Part shown: positions 33,653 through 43,209 of the stretch, piece by piece
How the letters are laid out: each line of letters opens with the position of its first letter
Numbering within the stretch: position 1 is the first letter of the stretch
NCBI GenBank assembly: GCA_900767465.1
Contig: CAAGAW010000031.1
Span: 1-64,000 of the forward strand
Direction: 5' to 3'
DNA: 64,000 nucleotides
From: Clostridia bacterium
GTDB lineage: Bacteria > Bacillota > Clostridia > Christensenellales > Pumilibacteraceae
Notes under the pieces: generated by a model
Seen by the model: only the letters and a program-made list of their open reading frames with translations
Database searches by the model: none
What the model was told of the DNA's origin: nothing
Translations under genes and position numbers: made by a program

Positions 33653-36301
33653 CTACACTATCCTGCTGCCCGTCTCTTCCGTCGCGGGAATAACGTTGAC
33701 GATCGAGCCGATACGTTCGATAAGTTCGGATCGGTGAGTGATCACGCCTACGAGCGTATCGCGGCTGAGCGTGTCGAGCGCGGCGGTAACGGCGTCGAGC
33801 GCGTCCGGACTGAGCGTTCCGAACCCCTCGTCGATGAAGAAGAAATCGAAGTTTTTGTCGCGGGCGATATCGCGCGAAATGGCGATGGCAAGCGACAGCG
33901 ACGCGAGAAAAGTTTCGCCGCCCGAAAGCGTTTTTACGCTGCGTCGCTCGTTGCCGGCGAGAAAGTCGACAACGAAGAACTCGCCGCTTTTTTCCTCGTA
34001 TTCGAGCGAATACTTGCCGCCCGTAAGTTCGCCGAGTTTTTCGGACGCGGTGACGGTAAAGTCCTTGACGTACTCTGCCGCCACAAACTCGGTAAACGCG
34101 TTGGCTTTGGTAAGCCGCGCAAGCGAAGCGTACTTATCGAACGCCTTTTTTCGCTCGGCAAAAGCCTTTTCGGCTTCCGTTTTTTTTGCGAGATTTTCGC
34201 GGGCAACCGCGAGTTTTTCGCGCTCGGCAACGACCGAATCGTTAAGTTTTTGCCGTTCGGCGGCGATGTTTTCGGCTGCGACGCGCGCGTTTTCGACCTC
34301 TTCGGGTTTGACTTCGCGGCAATCGCGCACGGCGGCTTTGTCGGCGGCGAGTCCCGATTCGGCGGCTGCTTTTTCGATACGGATCTGCTCGAACAAAGCC
34401 CGCGCCCGATCGAGTTTACCGTCGATTTCCTTGCGAGCGGCGGCAAGACAATTCAGTTCGGCAACGATTTTTTCAAGTTCTCCGTCCCCGGCAATCGCAA
34501 GCAGACCGAGGTCGCGTCTGAGTTCGGCAACGCGTTTTTCGGCATTACCGACGTTAGCCGCGACGACCTTTTCGTCGTTAGCGATCGAATCCGATTGTTT
34601 GTCGATCTCAACCGCGAGATCGGCGAGTTTTTTCTCGACGTCGACGAGTTTTCCGACAATTGCCGAAACTCTTTTAAGTTTGCTTTCGTCCTCCGACGTC
34701 GCCGCCGCTTTTCGCTCTTCGACCTCCTCTTTTTCGACCGATTCCGCCCTTTTGAGTTCGTCAAGCGTTGCCGTTGCCGCGCGAGCCGAAGCGGTTGCCT
34801 CGGTAAATCTTGCGCGAGCCGAAACTGCGCGCTTTTCGGCGGCTTCGAGTTCCGCCGCGGCTGCCGTTCTGTCGCCCGTTTCCGCTTTTGCGATTTCGGT
34901 TACTTTACCGCCGCAAACGGGGCAGACGTCTCCCGCGCGGACGTGCGAGCAAACCTCGGCGAGCGCGTCGAGACCGGTAATCTCGTCAAGTTTTTTTCGG
35001 GCTGCCGCAAGCGCGTTTTCGGCATTATCCGCCGCTTTTTCGCTTTCGCTCGCGGCTTTACCGCAAGCCTTCCATTCGGCTTCCGCCACCGTGATTTTCT
35101 TTATCGTTTCGTTGAGTTTTTTCTCTGCGGCGGCAAGTTCGGCTTTTGCCCGACCGAGCGTTTCGATTCGCATTTTAATCTGAGAAAATTTGTCGGACGC
35201 GGCGGCGAAATTCCCCTCGCCCTCTTCCTCGAGCGCGGCTTTGAGTCGTCCCGATTCGACGACCGATTCGGCGAATTTTTTCTTTTGTTCTTCGAGCGCG
35301 GCTTTTCTTTCCTTTACCCGCTCGCCCGACTTTTCGCAATCGGTCTTTTCTCTTTCGGCGGCGGCGATTCTTTCCGAAAGATCGCGACGACGTTTTTCGT
35401 CCTCTTCGATTCTGGTTTTACGTGCGGTAAGTTCGTCGCGAGCCTTTTCCTTTATCGCGAGCGCGTTCTCTTCCGCCTTTACTTCGGCAACGAATTTTTC
35501 GCCGTTTTTAACGCGCTCGTTGCAATCTTTAACTTTCTTTTCGCCGTCCGATATACGCTTTTTTATTTCGGTTTGTTCGACGAAAATCCGATACTCTTGT
35601 CGTAAATTCTCGTATACGTATGCGAGTTTTTGCGACGAAACGGTAATTTCGGCAAGCGTTTTTTCGTTCTGCGCGAGCGAAGTTTCCGACTCCTTCACGC
35701 CCGCGCCCGTGACGGCGGCGTACGTTTCGATTACTCCCTCGTAACGCTTCATTTCGCCCTCTTCGCGGGCGGCGGCGTTATTGAACCTTGCGTACACGCC
35801 GTCAAACCGTTTAAGATCGAAAAGTTTGCTTATAAGCGCGACGCGCGGTGCTTTCGTTGCCTGCAAAAACTTGGCGAATTCGCCCTGTTGAAGCACAACG
35901 ACGTTGGTAAACTCGTCCATTTCGAGTCCGATTTTATCGCCGATAAGTTTAAATCCCTCGCCGCCCTCCGCAGCAGGCTCTCCGCCGCGGATAACGATAT
36001 ACGAATTCTTACCCGCCTTACGCGATATAACGCGGCGGGTTTCGTAAATCTCGCCGTCGAACTCGAAAACGAAGTCGATTCTACCCTCGTTTCTCTTAAG
36101 ATTGATATAGTCTTCGAGATTGCCGCGCTTGCCGTGTTTTGGGAAAAGCGACAAAACGATGCAATCGAGTATCGTGGTTTTGCCGCTGCCGGTGACGCCG
36201 CTGATACAAAACAGATTATCCGCGCCCGCCCGATCGAAATCGACGGTTTGCGGCTCGATGAAACTGTTTATTCCTTCTATCGTAAGCCTGATCGGTCTCA
36301 T
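33653..36301 (-). CDS. sbcC: Nuclease SbcCD subunit C
   Basis: This 882-residue SMC/Rad50-like ATPase works with SbcD to cut hairpins and blocked DNA ends. Walker A is SGVTGSGKTTILD (about 35-47); the QQGEFAKFLQA Q-loop lies near 140. Two long coiled coils (about 190-420 and 480-740) meet at the zinc hook VCPVCGGK. The signature LSGGETFLASLSLA and Walker B FFFIDEGFGTL complete the second half. It is slightly shorter than E. coli SbcC. Its start overlaps the sbcD stop by four bases. The minus-strand neighbour downstream is a repeat stretch. Confidence 0.95.
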   Translation of the reverse strand: MRPIRLTIEGINSFIEPQTVDFDRAGADNLFCISGVTGSGKTTILDCIVLSLFPKHGKRGNLEDYINLKRNEGRIDFVFEFDGEIYETRRVISRKAGKNSYIVIRGGEPAAEGGEGFKLIGDKIGLEMDEFTNVVVLQQGEFAKFLQATKAPRVALISKLFDLKRFDGVYARFNNAAAREEGEMKRYEGVIETYAAVTGAGVKESETSLAQNEKTLAEITVSSQKLAYVYENLRQEYRIFVEQTEIKKRISDGEKKVKDCNERVKNGEKFVAEVKAEENALAIKEKARDELTARKTRIEEDEKRRRDLSERIAAAEREKTDCEKSGERVKERKAALEEQKKKFAESVVESGRLKAALEEEGEGNFAAASDKFSQIKMRIETLGRAKAELAAAEKKLNETIKKITVAEAEWKACGKAASESEKAADNAENALAAARKKLDEITGLDALAEVCSHVRAGDVCPVCGGKVTEIAKAETGDRTAAAAELEAAEKRAVSARARFTEATASARAATATLDELKRAESVEKEEVEERKAAATSEDESKLKRVSAIVGKLVDVEKKLADLAVEIDKQSDSIANDEKVVAANVGNAEKRVAELRRDLGLLAIAGDGELEKIVAELNCLAAARKEIDGKLDRARALFEQIRIEKAAAESGLAADKAAVRDCREVKPEEVENARVAAENIAAERQKLNDSVVAEREKLAVARENLAKKTEAEKAFAERKKAFDKYASLARLTKANAFTEFVAAEYVKDFTVTASEKLGELTGGKYSLEYEEKSGEFFVVDFLAGNERRSVKTLSGGETFLASLSLAIAISRDIARDKNFDFFFIDEGFGTLSPDALDAVTAALDTLSRDTLVGVITHRSELIERIGSIVNVIPATEETGSRIV

Positions 36302-37455
36302 AACTCCTCCTTGATTTCGCCGTTTACCGCCTGCAAAAACAGTCCGACGATCTCGTCCGACGGCTTTTCGCCGCGCTTGGACTCGTAGAACATCGAAAAC
36401 AGTTCGCCGTCCGTTTTACCGCGGCGCGCGACGGATTCGGTTTTTCGCGCGGTGCAAACCGCGGTGATTCCGAGATAGCACGGAAATTTGCGGAACGCCG
36501 ACACCGCCGAAGCCGGAAGCGGGGTATCGGACGTGTATTCCACCCACGCGTAACCGTCCGTTATTTCGGCTAAACGCATTAAAACTTCGTCCTCGCTGCC
36601 CGCCGCGATCTTTATAAGCGGTTTGGGCGACTTAAGAAGTCTTTCTCTGCGCGCAACCGATCCGTCGGGTTTACTTTCGTAAATAACGACGCGTTTGTCG
36701 CTTCGATCGGCGAAATCGTAGCGAAGAAGCGATCCGCTGTACGCGATATTGTCTTTATCCGACACGACGTACGGCTTATGAATATGTCCGAGCGCGACGA
36801 AGCCGCAGTTTTCAAACCGTAAAACTTCGGGCGAAATTATCTTACTGCCGCCAAGTTCCCGCTCGTCCGTCGTCATACTCTCGCCGCCCGCCGTGAAAAG
36901 ATGGGTTAAAACGCCGTTGATCTCGCCCGAAACGAAATTTTTCGCGCCTTTTTCGAGTTCTCCGCGCACGAAATCGGAAAAATTCGCCTCGCCCGCAAGG
37001 TCGAGAATCTTGCCTGCGGTCGGATAGCCGAGAATCGCGAGGTTAAGAACTTCGCCGTTTTTTTCGACGCGAAGATAGTTTTCGCCGCCGGCAACGATCG
37101 TGCCGTCGGAGCGATTCATCTTAAACCCCGTCATATCGTCGTCGCAAAGCGCGATTCCGCTCGCTCCCGCAAGATACGCGGGAGCGTTGAGCCTCCTGGC
37201 GTCGTCGTGATTTCCGGCGACCGCGACTACGAGCGCGGTTTTTGCAAGTTCGACGACAGCCGAATAGAAAAGTTCTTCCGCTTCCGCCGGCGGCACGAAC
37301 GTATCGAACACGTCGCCCGCAACGAGAATGACGTCCGCTTTTTCTTCTTTTGCGACGGCTGCGATCTCGGCGAGCGCGGCGCGTTGCTCGTCAAGCCGGC
37401 TTCTGCCCGCGGTGCGTTTTCCGAGATGCCAGTCGGACGTATGTAATATTTTCAT
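36298..37455 (-). CDS. sbcD: Nuclease SbcCD subunit D
   Basis: This 385-residue calcineurin-like phosphoesterase is the nuclease partner of SbcC (Mre11 equivalent). Metal-site motifs are HTSDWHLGK (5-13), AGDVFD, AGNHDD and GHIHKPY. Length is usual. AAAGGAGG lies six bases before the ATG. The gene begins a divergent stretch shared with the dnaD-like gene at 37640. Confidence 0.95.
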   Translation of the reverse strand: MKILHTSDWHLGKRTAGRSRLDEQRAALAEIAAVAKEEKADVILVAGDVFDTFVPPAEAEELFYSAVVELAKTALVVAVAGNHDDARRLNAPAYLAGASGIALCDDDMTGFKMNRSDGTIVAGGENYLRVEKNGEVLNLAILGYPTAGKILDLAGEANFSDFVRGELEKGAKNFVSGEINGVLTHLFTAGGESMTTDERELGGSKIISPEVLRFENCGFVALGHIHKPYVVSDKDNIAYSGSLLRYDFADRSDKRVVIYESKPDGSVARRERLLKSPKPLIKIAAGSEDEVLMRLAEITDGYAWVEYTSDTPLPASAVSAFRKFPCYLGITAVCTARKTESVARRGKTDGELFSMFYESKRGEKPSDEIVGLFLQAVNGEIKEEL

Positions 37456-37639
37456 TTCTTCCTCCTTTTACGTTCGGCGAAAGTTGTGCCGGGAATCGGA
37501 CGGTCATACAAGATATGGCGTTTTTGATTTTTAGCCCCGATTTCGTTTGAATTATTTTTTCTTTAATGGTATTATATAATAAGGTTCGCGCTAAATCAAG
37601 TAAAACGCCGACCGTATCGTAACTTTTTTCGAGGAAAGT

Positions 37640-39064
37640 ATGCAGATCAAACTATCCGACGAGATCGCTCAGAACGCGAAGATCCAGATCGACAACGTAT
37701 TCATAACCGATTTTTTACCGTTTGCACCCGAAACCTACGTAAAAATTTACCTCGCGGGACTTTCGCTCGCGTCTTTTCCCGTGGGCGAAAACGGCTGGTC
37801 GGAAATTTCGCGCATACTCGGAGTCGATCAATCCACCGTATCGGAAGCGTTTAACTACTGGGCAAGCGCCGGAGTCGTCAATATTCTTTCCACCGTTCCG
37901 CCCGTGGTCGAGTATCTGCCGGTGGGCAAGCAGACTCTCGCCCTCCGCAAGTTTTCCAAAACCAAATATAAAGACTTCAACGATCAGTTATGCGCGCTGT
38001 TGCCGCACCGCAACATTCTTCCCAACGAATACAACGAGTACTACTCGCTTATGGAAAGCCTGCACGTCGAGCCGACCGCTCTTCTTGCCGTGGTCGCGTA
38101 CAGCGTGCGGCAAAAGGGCAAGGACGTTCCGTACCAGTACGTGCTTGCCGTGGCGCGCAACCTTGCAAGTCAGGGATGTCTGACCTACGACCGCGTGAAC
38201 GAACAACTTTGCGAGTTCGACCTTTACGATAAAGACCTCATGGCGGTAATCAAAGCGCTCGGAAGCACAAAAAAGCCGACGATCGAGGACAAACGGCTGT
38301 TCAAAAAATGGACGAAAGAACTCGGCTTCCCGCTCGAAACGGTTATCTCGGTCGCGAAAAAGGTTAAACGCGGCGGCATGGACAAACTCGACGCGCTTAT
38401 GACCCGCTACTACGAAAACCACCTCTTCTCGGCTGCCGAAATCAACGCGTTCGAGGCGAACCGCGATCGTATGTACGATCTCGCGCGGTCGGTAAACCGC
38501 ATAATCGGCGTGTATTACGAACAACTCGACTACATAATCGAAACATACGTAGGACGTTGGCTTTCGCTCGGATTCGACGACGAAACCGTGCTTACCGTCG
38601 CCGAGTACTGCTTCCGCCGCGGCGTGAGGACGCTTGAGGGCATGAACGAGACGGTAGAAAAATTCTATCGTCAGGGACTGCTGTCGCGCGCCGACATCGA
38701 AAGTTTTATGACGGACGCGGTAAAAACGGACGAAGTTATACGTACCGTCCTCGACCGCGCGGGAGTTACCCGTCCGGTAAATTCGCGCGACCGCGACTCT
38801 TACCGAACCTGGACTCACACCTGGAAAACCCCTGCCGAACTTATCGATTACGCCGCGTCCTGCGCCGCCGGTACGACTAATCCGGTCGCTTATATGAACG
38901 CGCTTCTCGGATCGTGGCACGCCGCCGGAATCACCGACCTTACCGCCGCAAAAAACTATAAATCCGCGGAAAAAGAGGCCGCCGCGACTACCGAAGTTAC
39001 AAAAACGTACACGTCCGAACAACTCAACGCGCTGTTCGACAGTCTCGACGTCAAGGAGTTATAA
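37640..39064 (+). CDS. DnaD-domain replication initiation protein
   Basis: This 474-residue protein has a winged-helix start (WSEISRILGVDQSTVSEAFNYWASAGVV) and at least two DnaD/DnaB2-like helical domains (about 205-285 and 290-360), plus a region near 400-425 (YRTWTHTWKTPAELIDYAASC) resembling the DnaD C-terminal motif. In Bacillota such proteins help load the DnaB helicase. It is longer than B. subtilis DnaD (232) and nearer to DnaB of B. subtilis, so it may combine both roles. GAGG precedes the ATG. The helicase-loader ATPase gene follows directly. Confidence 0.85.
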   Translation: MQIKLSDEIAQNAKIQIDNVFITDFLPFAPETYVKIYLAGLSLASFPVGENGWSEISRILGVDQSTVSEAFNYWASAGVVNILSTVPPVVEYLPVGKQTLALRKFSKTKYKDFNDQLCALLPHRNILPNEYNEYYSLMESLHVEPTALLAVVAYSVRQKGKDVPYQYVLAVARNLASQGCLTYDRVNEQLCEFDLYDKDLMAVIKALGSTKKPTIEDKRLFKKWTKELGFPLETVISVAKKVKRGGMDKLDALMTRYYENHLFSAAEINAFEANRDRMYDLARSVNRIIGVYYEQLDYIIETYVGRWLSLGFDDETVLTVAEYCFRRGVRTLEGMNETVEKFYRQGLLSRADIESFMTDAVKTDEVIRTVLDRAGVTRPVNSRDRDSYRTWTHTWKTPAELIDYAASCAAGTTNPVAYMNALLGSWHAAGITDLTAAKNYKSAEKEAAATTEVTKTYTSEQLNALFDSLDVKEL

Positions 39065-39967
39065 ATGAACTATCGTCAGGCAATCGAATACGTCGCTTCC
39101 CGCCGCCGCAACGACGAGGCCGAGGCTCTCGCCTTTTATAAACGGCTTATGACGGAAAACGCGGATTTTCACGAAATCGAAACCAAACTGCGCCGTGCCG
39201 AACTCGAACTCGCGCGCGGCAAAAAAACCGAAAAGGAAGTAACGGAACTTCGCGAAAAACGCGAAAAACTTATAGACGAACTCGGCGTTCGCGACAGTCT
39301 TTACCCGCCTTACCGTTGCCGTAACTGCCGCGACACCGGCTTAACCCCCGACGGCAAGCCTTGTAAATGCGCCGCCGACCTTACCGTAACCGAAAGAACC
39401 GACAATATCGAACTTCCGCTTCACGATTTTTCCGAACTCGACCTCGCGCTTTTCGGCGATCACGCGCCGCTGATCGAAAAAGTTGCGGGCGACCTCAAAG
39501 TCATCGCGGACAGAGGCGACGACGCGGTGCGCAAGAACATAATTCTTATCGGAAAAGCGGGAACGGGCAAAACCTTTCTTGCCTCGTGCTTTGCCAACGA
39601 ATGCCTGAAAAAAGGCAGAACGGTAGTCGCGATTACCGCATTTTCGCTCATCCGCCGCGCGCTCGATTACCATACCTCGTTCGGGGATAACAAGCGCGAC
39701 GACTTTACGCCCGTACTCGAAGCGGACGTACTCGTTATAGACGATCTCGGCACCGAAAGCACGTACAAAAACGTTACTCTCGAATACCTTTACCACGTGA
39801 TAAACGAACGCGGACTTCGCGGAAAAACCACCGTCGTTACGTCTAATCTTACGCTTAACGCGATCGCAATCAAATACGGCGAAAGAATCGCAAGCCGGCT
39901 TTTCGATCACAAACTCTGCTACGCCAAAGAATTCGATTTCGGCGATATAAGAAAAATCAAAATCTGA
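39065..39967 (+). CDS. DnaC/DnaI-like helicase loader ATPase
   Basis: This 300-residue AAA+ ATPase probably loads DnaB onto DNA. The N-terminal part holds a cysteine cluster (CRNCRDTGLTPDGKPCKCA) as in DnaI. Walker A is IGKAGTGKTFLAS, Walker B LVIDDLGTE, sensor I VTSN and the arginine-finger segment GERIASRLFD. The ATG follows the dnaD-like stop with three bases between, so the two are coupled. A strong bidirectional terminator follows. Confidence 0.92.
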   Translation: MNYRQAIEYVASRRRNDEAEALAFYKRLMTENADFHEIETKLRRAELELARGKKTEKEVTELREKREKLIDELGVRDSLYPPYRCRNCRDTGLTPDGKPCKCAADLTVTERTDNIELPLHDFSELDLALFGDHAPLIEKVAGDLKVIADRGDDAVRKNIILIGKAGTGKTFLASCFANECLKKGRTVVAITAFSLIRRALDYHTSFGDNKRDDFTPVLEADVLVIDDLGTESTYKNVTLEYLYHVINERGLRGKTTVVTSNLTLNAIAIKYGERIASRLFDHKLCYAKEFDFGDIRKIKI

Positions 39968-40009
39968 TTTTCGGCGGCACACGTCGCAAAAACACGTATA
40001 CGTATATAA

Positions 40010-40038
40010 AAAAACGACAACGCGCGTTGTCGTTTTTC
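40010..40038. terminator. Bidirectional terminator, loader gene and SSB gene
   Basis: CGACAACGC/GCGTTGTCG with A tracts on the left and T tracts on the right, between two convergent genes. Confidence 0.9.
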
Positions 40039-40063
40039 TTTATGTCGCGCTTTGCGCATTTAC

Positions 40064-40756
40064 TTAAATCGTTTCCCTTCCCCTCTCGCCGGCTGCGTCG
40101 GATTCGTCGGCGGTTGCGGCGATTTCGGTAAGGGCGGGAGCATACGTGATTTTATTCACGCTGAGTTCGTAGGCGGTGCGCTCTTCGATCAGGTCGCCTT
40201 CGAGTTTTTTGTTGTACTTGCGGCTCTGGATCCTGCCGGTGATGCGGATATTCTGTCCTACTTCGATATTGCGCACGAAACGCGCGTTCCTGCCCCACGC
40301 GATACACGGAATATAATCCGACTTGTTGTATCCGCGATTTACCGCGAGAAGCACGTCGCAAATTTCGCGGTTAAACGGCGTAGTCCGATACACGGGCGGC
40401 TTGCACACGTAGCCGTTAAGTTCGGCAACGTTCGGATTCTGCTCCGACTCGTCAAACGGCAGAAAGTCTCGTACGAACACGGTAAGCATGAGTTTGCTGT
40501 GTTCGTTTTCGAGTTTGTTGTAACTGCGGAATTGTCCGGAAATCGCAATCTTTGCGCCTTCGCCCAGATCGACGCCGTTCATAATTCGCTCGCTAACCGT
40601 AACCGGAAGTACGTCCGCCTGTCCGCTGAGCCTCGTAACCCGCAGGAAGAACTCGTAGAATCCCTCGCCGTACAGTTCGTGCGAATAGACGGGCGCGGAC
40701 TCGACTTCTCCGCTTAAAAACACCTTGTTGTTCGTCAAAAAGTTTTCATTGTTCAT
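40064..40756 (-). CDS. Single-stranded DNA-binding protein with two OB folds
   Basis: This 230-residue protein contains two SSB-like OB segments: about 8-97 (NKVFLSGEVESAPVYSHE... AISGQFRSYNK) and about 108-205 (AELNGYVCKPPVYRTTPF, IPCIAWGRNARFV, ITGRIQSRKY). This is unlike ordinary SSB, which has one OB fold and an acidic DDDIPF-type tail; no such tail is present. Tandem-OB SSB relatives are known in Clostridia as secondary proteins. Role inferred: DNA binding in repair or replication. The gene overlaps the deacetylase upstream by 11 bases. Confidence 0.85.
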   Translation of the reverse strand: MNNENFLTNNKVFLSGEVESAPVYSHELYGEGFYEFFLRVTRLSGQADVLPVTVSERIMNGVDLGEGAKIAISGQFRSYNKLENEHSKLMLTVFVRDFLPFDESEQNPNVAELNGYVCKPPVYRTTPFNREICDVLLAVNRGYNKSDYIPCIAWGRNARFVRNIEVGQNIRITGRIQSRKYNKKLEGDLIEERTAYELSVNKITYAPALTEIAATADESDAAGERGRETI

Positions 40757-41534
40757 ATTTCTTTCCTTCTGCTTGTATTTGTTTACCCGTGTGGTCGATA
40801 ATGAAATTATCCTTGTAGATAAGTTCGCCGATCGTCACGAACGAATAACCTTTGTTTTTCAACCCCTCGATGATCAGGGGCAACGCTTCGACGGTATGTT
40901 CGCCGTCGTTGTGCATAAGCACTATGCTGCCGTTTTTTACGCCGTTAAGTACCCTCGCCGCGATCGCACCCGCGGAAAGTCCCTTCCAGTCGAGCGAATC
41001 GACGTCCCACTGTATCGTGTAGAGTCCCCTCTCTTCCGCCGCCGTAATAACCGCGTCGTTATAATCGCCGTACGGAGCGCGGAATAAAATCAGCTTCGTT
41101 CCGGTAATTTTTTCGATCGTAGCGATCGACTCGTCGAGTTCTTTGCCGATTTCGGCTTTGGACAACTTGGACATGTGCGGGTGGGTCGCCGAATGCGTGC
41201 CGATTTCCATTCTGCCGCTGTCGACAAGTTTTTTGAGCGTATCCGAATACTTTTCCGCCCAAAAGCCCACGGCAAAAAAGTTCGCTTTTACGTCGTAGCG
41301 GGTAAGCGTATCCAGAATCGCTTCGGTCTTGTCCGCGCCCCAACTCGCGTCGAACGAAAGCGCGACTACCTTGTCCTGCCGATCCACGCAATAGACGGGC
41401 AACTTGCGGGTGGTTTTGCCCGCCGCGACCTTATACGCTCCGCTGCCGCACACCGCGACGATCGCCGCCACGAGCGCGACCAGAGTCGCAAGAACCGCAA
41501 AAAACTTCTTTTTACCGACGACTACGAGCCTCAT
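40746..41534 (-). CDS. Polysaccharide deacetylase (PdaB-like)
   Basis: This 262-residue protein has an N-terminal membrane anchor (about 10-30) and a NodB/CE4 domain: SFDASWG (metal Asp), the HSATHPH zinc pair, RAPYGDYN and a C-terminal VLMHND. The SFDxxWG form of motif 1 is that of the PdaB group, which acts at the cell wall in sporulating Bacillota. It likely removes acetyl groups from peptidoglycan or another wall glycan outside the membrane. Whether this organism sporulates cannot be told from the window. GGAG precedes the ATG by 10 bases. Confidence 0.88.
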   Translation of the reverse strand: MRLVVVGKKKFFAVLATLVALVAAIVAVCGSGAYKVAAGKTTRKLPVYCVDRQDKVVALSFDASWGADKTEAILDTLTRYDVKANFFAVGFWAEKYSDTLKKLVDSGRMEIGTHSATHPHMSKLSKAEIGKELDESIATIEKITGTKLILFRAPYGDYNDAVITAAEERGLYTIQWDVDSLDWKGLSAGAIAARVLNGVKNGSIVLMHNDGEHTVEALPLIIEGLKNKGYSFVTIGELIYKDNFIIDHTGKQIQAEGKKYEQ

Positions 41535-41781
41535 ACCCTACACTCCGATTATAACATATCCGCCGGAAATCCGAGCCGCCTTTTTTAGGGGAATCCTGTA
41601 AACTTTTGTCGAAGATTCGCTTCTTGCAGACAAGCGTGACGAAACGGCAAATCCGTGCTATAATACGGATATGCATAGCGGCGGAAAAATAGAACGGACT
41701 TACCGTTATTCCGATAAATCCGTTCGTTGTTTCTTATATACGTATATTCGTTTTTTCGACAAACCCCGACGAAAAAAGATT
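41535..41781. other. Spacer between rnfB and the deacetylase gene
   Basis: No gene is supported. A minus-strand TATAAT near 41556 lies just ahead of the deacetylase start. A plus-strand TATAAT at about 41658-41663 lies inside an imperfect inverted repeat (AAATCCGTG and matching bases) and has no convincing -35 box. Confidence 0.4.
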
Positions 41782-42612
41782 TTATCCGACGACGTTTTCC
41801 GCTCCGGTTTTTATAATGCATTTACGGGGACACCCGTCCGCGCAGGCGTAACAGCCGACGCATTTTTTATAGTCGATGACGGGCAGATTATCCACGAGTT
41901 TTATCGCGCCTTCGGGACAGGAACGCTCGCATTTGCCGCACGCAATGCAGCCTTTTTTGCAAGCGGCGATAACCTCTTTTCCCTTGCCGTGATTCGAGCA
42001 GCCGACGTACACTTTTGCCGACGCGGGGATCCGACCGACGATACCTTTCGGACAAGCGGAAATGCACGCGCCGCACGACCGGCAAATCTCGTAATCGACC
42101 TGCGAAACGTCGTCTTTTCCGACCTTGATCGCGCCGTACGGGCAAGCCTTAACGCACGTCCCAAGTCCGAGACAACCGTAAGAACACGCCTTGCAGCCGC
42201 CCGAAACGCCGGTTGCGAGCGCGCAGTCGTGCGCTCCGACGTACGTGAATTTGTCCGCGCAGTTCGCTCCGCCGATACAATGCACGACGGCAACGGTGGG
42301 ATCTGACTTTTCGACCGCGATACCGAGAATTTTCGCGATGTTTTCTCTTCCCTCGTCGGGCGTCGAGTGGCATTGACTAAGGCTTGCCTCGCCCTTTACG
42401 AGAGCCTCGGCGAACGCGTCGCAACCGGCGAACCCGCAGCCGCCGCAGTTTGCGCCCGAAAGGTTGCCGCGAACCTCGTCGATCCTCTCGTCGTGATCGA
42501 CTTTAAGTTTATTGCCGAGAAAGGACAGGAAAAATGCGATAATCGCCGCAAGCGCGGTAATAACCAGCGCGGGCAGAACGAAAGTGGTAAAAACGTTTAC
42601 GGAAAATATCAT
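41782..42612 (-). CDS. rnfB: Rnf complex subunit B, iron-sulfur protein
   Basis: This 276-residue subunit passes electrons from ferredoxin into the Rnf complex. An N-terminal membrane helix (about 8-32) is followed by the NCGGCGFAGC cluster motif (4Fe-4S, DUF-type) and then several CxxCxxCxxxCP ferredoxin motifs: CVKACPYGAI, CRSCGACISACPKG, CIACGKCERSCPEG and CVGCYACADGCPRKC. It is the last gene of the operon in the rnfCDGEAB order. Clostridial RnfB is longer than the proteobacterial form because of the extra clusters, as here. Confidence 0.96.
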   Translation of the reverse strand: MIFSVNVFTTFVLPALVITALAAIIAFFLSFLGNKLKVDHDERIDEVRGNLSGANCGGCGFAGCDAFAEALVKGEASLSQCHSTPDEGRENIAKILGIAVEKSDPTVAVVHCIGGANCADKFTYVGAHDCALATGVSGGCKACSYGCLGLGTCVKACPYGAIKVGKDDVSQVDYEICRSCGACISACPKGIVGRIPASAKVYVGCSNHGKGKEVIAACKKGCIACGKCERSCPEGAIKLVDNLPVIDYKKCVGCYACADGCPRKCIIKTGAENVVG

Positions 42613-42621
42613 GATCGCCTC

Positions 42622-43209
42622 CTAAAACGCCATTCCGCGAAGTCCTGCGAACGCTATCGCCATGATTCCCGCCGCAATAAGCGCGATGGGAAGTCCTCTG
42701 AACGGCGAAGGAACATTATCGGAAAGCGCGGTTTTTTCGCGGATTCCCGCCATAAGCACGAGCGCGAGCGTAAAGCCGAGTCCGACGGATACCGAGTGGA
42801 TAACGGTGGTAAGCAACGTGAATCCGTTGCCGATGATGTCGTTTGCCGTGCCGAGAACGCAACAGTTTGTGGTGATGAGCGCGAGGTACACGCCGAGCGA
42901 CGAGTACAGCGACGGCGAGATTTTTTTAAGCACGATATCGAGAATCTGAACGAGCGCGGCGATAATGAGAATAAACACTATCGTTTGAAGATAAGTTATT
43001 TCGAGCGGGATAAGCAGGTAATAATAAAGAAGATAACTTACCGTCGACGCAAGCACGAGTACGAACGTTACCGCCGCTCCCATACCTACCGCGGAGTCGA
43101 GTTTGCGGCTGACGCCTAAGAACGGGCAGATACCTATCGAGCGTACGAGGACGATATTGTCGGTTATCACGCCCGCGATTATTACGCCGATTACTTGCGA
43201 GAAAGTCAT
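42622..43209 (-). CDS. rnfA: Rnf complex subunit A, membrane protein
   Basis: This 195-residue, six-helix protein is paired with RnfE in the membrane and holds an intramembrane iron-sulfur site. Conserved parts are FSQVIGVIIAGVITDNIVLVRSIGICPFLGVS and ITTNCCVLG. The start at 43209 follows AGGAGG by six bases and overlaps the rnfE stop (ATGA). The open frame extends 80 codons upstream, but that is the rnfE gene in another frame. Confidence 0.96.
   Translation of the reverse strand: MTFSQVIGVIIAGVITDNIVLVRSIGICPFLGVSRKLDSAVGMGAAVTFVLVLASTVSYLLYYYLLIPLEITYLQTIVFILIIAALVQILDIVLKKISPSLYSSLGVYLALITTNCCVLGTANDIIGNGFTLLTTVIHSVSVGLGFTLALVLMAGIREKTALSDNVPSPFRGLPIALIAAGIMAIAFAGLRGMAF

Noticed and set aside
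41671..42306. Plus-strand open frame starting after a TATAAT at about 41658, running into rnfB antisense
   Set aside because: There is no good -35 box or ribosome binding site, and most of it lies opposite rnfB.
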